A stretch of DNA of 25,757 nt from an uncultured Oscillospiraceae bacterium (GTDB lineage: Bacteria; Bacillota; Clostridia; Oscillospirales; Oscillospiraceae). The stretch lies in NCBI GenBank assembly GCA_910588625.1, contig CAJUQN010000031.1, positions 1 through 25,757 on the forward strand, read 5' to 3'. The translations under genes were made by a program, and so were the position numbers. The notes under the pieces were generated by a model, which did no database searches, was not told the DNA's origin, and was given only the letters and a program-made list of their open reading frames with translations. This document shows positions 23,190 to 25,757 of the stretch, piece after piece; position 1 is the first letter of the stretch, and each line of letters begins with the position of its first letter.

Positions 23190-24383
23190 TCACCGCCATT
23201 TCAGCGGCAGCTTCAGCCGGATGGCATAACCTGGCTGACCGTCCTCCCGGTGGCCAATGGACAGGTCGCATCGCTTGCCCATCACCCGTTTCAGACTCCG
23301 GTTCAGGTCACGGAGGGAGCTGTTCTCCCGGGCCAGGTATTCGTCCGCCCGGTTCTCCAGTTCCTCTGGGCCTACGCTCTCGCTGTTGGCCTGGATCAGC
23401 ACCAGCAGATCCTTGCCGTTCTCCTCGGCGAATATGTCCAGCTTCCGCTGCTCGTCCTCACTCTTGAAGGCCTGGAGGGAGATGTCAATGATGGGCCGGA
23501 ATACCAGGAAGGGGCAGTTGACCCCCCAATACTGACGGGGGACGGACAGGCTGAAGCTGAACATCTCCCCCCACCAGGCCTTCTGGATGCGCAGAAAGGC
23601 CTCGGCATAGTTCAGCTCCTCCCCCAGGGCGGACAGCTTCCGGTCTGTGTCGCTGGTGTAGCGGATGATATCCGCGAAGTCCAGAGCCACCGCCCCGGTG
23701 CGGTCCGCGCCCTCCTGATAGGCCAGCTGGGTGATGAGGTTCATGACAAAGAAAAACTGGTCGGAGCCCTCCTGCTGGGACAGCGCGCCCCGCTCCAGGC
23801 CGCGGCCCAGCTCGGAGTGGGCCGGGCGCTCCTCTGCGGGCTCCTGCTCCTCCGGGGGGGCGGACTGGTTCCGGCGGTCCTGCATGGCGTAGAGAAACAT
23901 ATCCCGCACCACCTGCACCGAGGCCAGCAGCTTGTCGTAGGTCATCTCCCGCAGCCTGCTGTAGGCCTGGGCCATGGCCTCGTTCTTGTTCCAGTTGGCC
24001 TGGGGGATGATATGGTCCAGCTCCCGCTCCTCCGCGTCGGTCAGCCGCACCTGGCCGCCCATAACGGAGCCCAGATAGTTGTCGTCCAGAATCAGCGGCA
24101 CAGCAAAGTCCACTAGGTCCGCGTGGCAGCGATAAATATAGGGTTGACCTGTGATCGCCGAGTGGAGGCCACCGTGAGCGTCGCACTGTTCGCACATCTC
24201 AGAGAAGCCCTGGAGCTTACGGCCCAGGGCGCAGTGATCGGTAAAGCCGCTGTACCTGGTGATGGGCCTCCCTTTATAATCCACGGTGACAAAGGCCAAT
24301 CCCATGGCCTTGGAACACTTGTCTTGGATCGATTGCAGCAGGTCGATGTCGATCTGCTCGGATATTTTCTTGAACTCTCCCAT
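23190..24383 (-). CDS. PocR-domain sensor with degenerate histidine-kinase half
   Basis: 397 residues. The PocR ligand-binding domain (about 8-165) has the cysteine set Cys51, Cys64, Cys67, Cys86 (FSEMCEQCDAHGG, YRCHADL) and FAVPLILDDNYLGSVMGGQV; this domain is thought to sense 1,2-propanediol or glycerol in PocR. A charged Glu/Pro linker spans 170-205. The rest aligns with LytS/YesM-type kinases (IIRYTSDTDRKLSALGEELN, then FLRIQK), but the NPHFLFN phosphoacceptor box reads GSDQFFFVMN without His. The N-box reads IIDISLQAF and the glycine boxes are gone. It is soluble, with no membrane helices. It probably signals to the downstream regulator by contact rather than phosphotransfer. Confidence 0.85.
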   Translation of the reverse strand: MGEFKKISEQIDIDLLQSIQDKCSKAMGLAFVTVDYKGRPITRYSGFTDHCALGRKLQGFSEMCEQCDAHGGLHSAITGQPYIYRCHADLVDFAVPLILDDNYLGSVMGGQVRLTDAEERELDHIIPQANWNKNEAMAQAYSRLREMTYDKLLASVQVVRDMFLYAMQDRRNQSAPPEEQEPAEERPAHSELGRGLERGALSQQEGSDQFFFVMNLITQLAYQEGADRTGAVALDFADIIRYTSDTDRKLSALGEELNYAEAFLRIQKAWWGEMFSFSLSVPRQYWGVNCPFLVFRPIIDISLQAFKSEDEQRKLDIFAEENGKDLLVLIQANSESVGPEELENRADEYLARENSSLRDLNRSLKRVMGKRCDLSIGHREDGQPGYAIRLKLPLKWR

Positions 24384-24458
24384 GGTTTCCGCCCCCTAAG
24401 CGCGTGTGTTCGCGCCATTTCCACGGCAAATCAAACCCTATTGAATCAACGTGGTTTC

Positions 24459-24486
24459 ATTATAGCAAAAAAACACCCTTGCGCAA
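24459..24486 (-). promoter_or_regulatory. Promoter of the sensor-regulator-pduQ unit
   Basis: The minus strand has TTGCGC (24486-24481), a 16-base spacer and TATAAT (24464-24459), about 75 bases before the start codon. The -35 is embedded in the palindrome TTGCGCAA (24479-24486), a possible operator. Confidence 0.72.
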
Positions 24487-24585
24487 TAAATTTTTTTGAG
24501 GTCGGCGGGTAATATTTTGACTTGGAAGGAATTTTTTGACTTTTACGGTAAATTGTCGCAACACCTTTTTTATCCGCGAACGCCA

Positions 24586-24613
24586 GCGGCGCGGTCCTTT
24601 CGGACCGCGCCGC
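24586..24613 (-). terminator. Perfect 12-bp GC hairpin after the CorA-like gene
   Basis: GCGGCGCGGTCC pairs perfectly with GGACCGCGCCGC. On the minus strand the loop is GAAA, a stable GNRA tetraloop. It starts four bases after the stop codon. No T run follows directly, so it could be a terminator, an RNA 3'-end stabiliser or a REP-like unit. Confidence 0.6.
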
Positions 24614-24617
24614 GTAC

Positions 24618-25577
24618 TCAGCTTCTATTTGATGTTTCCGATTCTTCCGGCGATGGAGCCGCTTCCACCGCCGGAGAGACGTCCACCGCCTCCGGCAGGG
24701 TCTGGGCGTTCCGGCCCTTCAACGAGGGGCGGAACCGCTCCTTGCCCAACTCAATGACATTGTGCATTCCACCTGCTCGATAGGATACCGCCGCCCCGGC
24801 GGTGACGCCGGCAATCACCACACCGCCGATGACACCCACCACTGGGTTTACCGCCAGCAGTCCGCCAAACATAAAGTTCAGCGCCACCGCCCCCAGAGAC
24901 ACCAGGCTCAGCGTCCGCGCGTTGCGGTTGATGTTATTGTTGACGATAGAGGTGTAAGTATCCAGGTCCTTAATGACTGTGTTCTTGATGAGGTCATAGC
25001 GCTCCTCCAGGAATTGGAACTCCAACGCCACCTGCCCCTGGAGCACATAGCTGTTCTGCATCTGCATGGGGAAATAGCCCTTGTCGATGCGGGCGATGAT
25101 CTCCTTGATGGCGATGACCTGATCGCCGTACAGGGTGTATTTCCGGCGGAAGTCCAAAATCTGATAGGTACCGGTGTTGTCGATGTTCTTGTCCAGCGTG
25201 TCCTCCAGCCGCTTCATATCCTCTACACCCCGCTCGACACGGACGGACAGGTCCGCGATGGCGAACTGGAGGGCATACATCAGCACCTGACCCAGGTATT
25301 TGACGGTCTTTTCCTCCAAATACTCCATAAATAACCCCTGGGAGGACTCCTCGACCACCAGATTGCTCCCCACCTGCCTGAGCCGCAGTTCTCCCGGCAC
25401 GGCCTCCTCGCCATAGGTCAGCTCCAGGGTCAGGCTGTCCTCGTCCCCAAAAATGCGCTGACGGGCGATGGGCTCCCCGATGGGACCGTAAAAAATACAG
25501 TATTCACTTTCCTCCAAGCCCGCCCCCTCGGGGTGGCGGCCTCGGTTCATCTTCCGCAAAAAGGCCAGCTCTTCCAT
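24618..25577 (-). CDS. CorA-like predicted membrane protein of unknown function
   Basis: 319 residues. The N-terminal part (1-100) is mixed and polar. Then come long helices (about 100-225) with LSVRVERGVEDMKRLEDTL, FRRKYTLYGDQVIAIKEIIA and YDLIKNTVIKDLDTYTSIVN, and NNNINRNARTLSLVSLGAVA leading into two adjacent hydrophobic segments, about 232-252 (LVSLGAVALNFMFGGLLAV) and 254-275 (PVVGVIGGVVIAGVTAGAAV). A tail rich in Pro/Glu/Ser ends the protein. The order of long stalk helix, R/N-rich turn and two C-terminal membrane helices is that of CorA-type magnesium channels. The GMN signature is absent (NFMFGG instead), so it is a divergent relative or a structural look-alike. It has its own promoter and no known pdu homologue. 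Confidence 0.5.
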   Translation of the reverse strand: MEELAFLRKMNRGRHPEGAGLEESEYCIFYGPIGEPIARQRIFGDEDSLTLELTYGEEAVPGELRLRQVGSNLVVEESSQGLFMEYLEEKTVKYLGQVLMYALQFAIADLSVRVERGVEDMKRLEDTLDKNIDNTGTYQILDFRRKYTLYGDQVIAIKEIIARIDKGYFPMQMQNSYVLQGQVALEFQFLEERYDLIKNTVIKDLDTYTSIVNNNINRNARTLSLVSLGAVALNFMFGGLLAVNPVVGVIGGVVIAGVTAGAAVSYRAGGMHNVIELGKERFRPSLKGRNAQTLPEAVDVSPAVEAAPSPEESETSNRS

Positions 25578-25631
25578 AAGGACACCTCACATTGTTTCCC
25601 GGTTGCGGGGCAGACTTAAAATTCACTCCTC

Positions 25632-25660
25632 ATGATACGGCAAAAAAGCGCCCATTGCAA
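25632..25660 (-). promoter_or_regulatory. Promoter of the CorA-like gene
   Basis: The minus strand has TTGCAA (25660-25655), a 17-base spacer and TATCAT (25637-25632), about 55 bases ahead of the start codon, which has GAGGT nearby. Confidence 0.72.
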
Positions 25661-25757
25661 GGGGATTTTTTGACAGCCCATCCTTTTTTGCACCCGTTGT
25701 TTCCTCGTATAATAAGATTTGCAGACGATTTATAGTGAGTCTGCTTAGTTCACTTTG

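Noticed and set aside
25688..25713. Plus-strand promoter-like TTGCAC and TATAAT near the right edge
   Set aside because: The spacer is only 14 bases and nothing can be seen downstream before the window ends.
25737..25745. GAGTCTGCT at the right edge resembling the left IS inverted repeat
   Set aside because: Only nine bases match and the following bases differ; too short to claim a second IS end.
1..25757. CRISPR arrays, tRNA, rRNA genes
   Set aside because: None was seen on either strand by eye; no regularly spaced repeats and no cloverleaf or rRNA-like segments were recognised.

Overview
The window carries a nearly complete propanediol-utilisation (Pdu-type) bacterial microcompartment locus. 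It very probably comes from a GC-rich gut Firmicute of the Oscillospiraceae type (Flavonifractor, Intestinimonas and Lawsonibacter relatives). That placement is inferred from gene content, strong GGAGG ribosome sites, GC-rich third codon positions and the PocR/AraC regulatory layout; it was not tested by a database search. Every convincing gene is on the minus strand, so transcription runs from high to low coordinates.

Layout in transcription order. (1) 25577-24618 is a divergent CorA-like membrane protein with its own promoter, ending at a perfect 12-bp hairpin. (2) 24383-20870 holds a PocR-domain sensor with a degenerate kinase half, a receiver-AraC regulator and the iron alcohol dehydrogenase pduQ. 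It has a promoter at 24459-24486 and a hairpin at 20771-20810. (3) 20552-5342 is a roughly 15 kb operon: pduA, B, C, D, E, G, H, a pduK-like gene, pduJ, pduL, a eutJ-like gene, a flavoprotein gene, pduN, O, P, S, T, U and V. It ends at a clear terminator at 5293-5334. (4) 5171-4196 encodes a DUF4430 (transcobalamin-C-like) anchored protein and an ECF transporter S component. It has a near-consensus promoter and a terminator, and is probably a corrinoid-capture unit. (5) 4032-1066 encodes a DUF2229 protein, an HgdB-like protein and a BadF/HgdC-type ATPase, with its own promoter and terminator. (6) The left edge holds debris: a decayed IS between imperfect inverted repeats and a truncated sigma-factor gene.

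How the genes work together. PduCDE, the B12-dependent diol dehydratase, turns 1,2-propanediol (or glycerol) into an aldehyde inside a protein shell made of PduA/J, B, K, N, T and U. PduGH reactivates the dehydratase, and PduS and PduO reduce and adenosylate its cobalamin. PduP oxidises the aldehyde to acyl-CoA, PduL makes the acyl-phosphate and recycles CoA inside the shell, and PduQ reduces aldehyde to alcohol to recycle NADH. The DUF4430/ECF pair would supply the corrinoid. No pduM, pduW, pduX or pduF is seen; eutJ and the flavoprotein occupy the pduM position.

The most interesting items are the sensor that appears to have lost its kinase residues, a pduA promoter with a good -10 but no -35 and three operator-like repeats, the pduK-like shell protein with a charge-segregated disordered tail, the flavoprotein in the pduM slot, the DUF4430/ECF pair, and the split dehydratase-activase trio whose two non-ATPase subunits look like paralogues.
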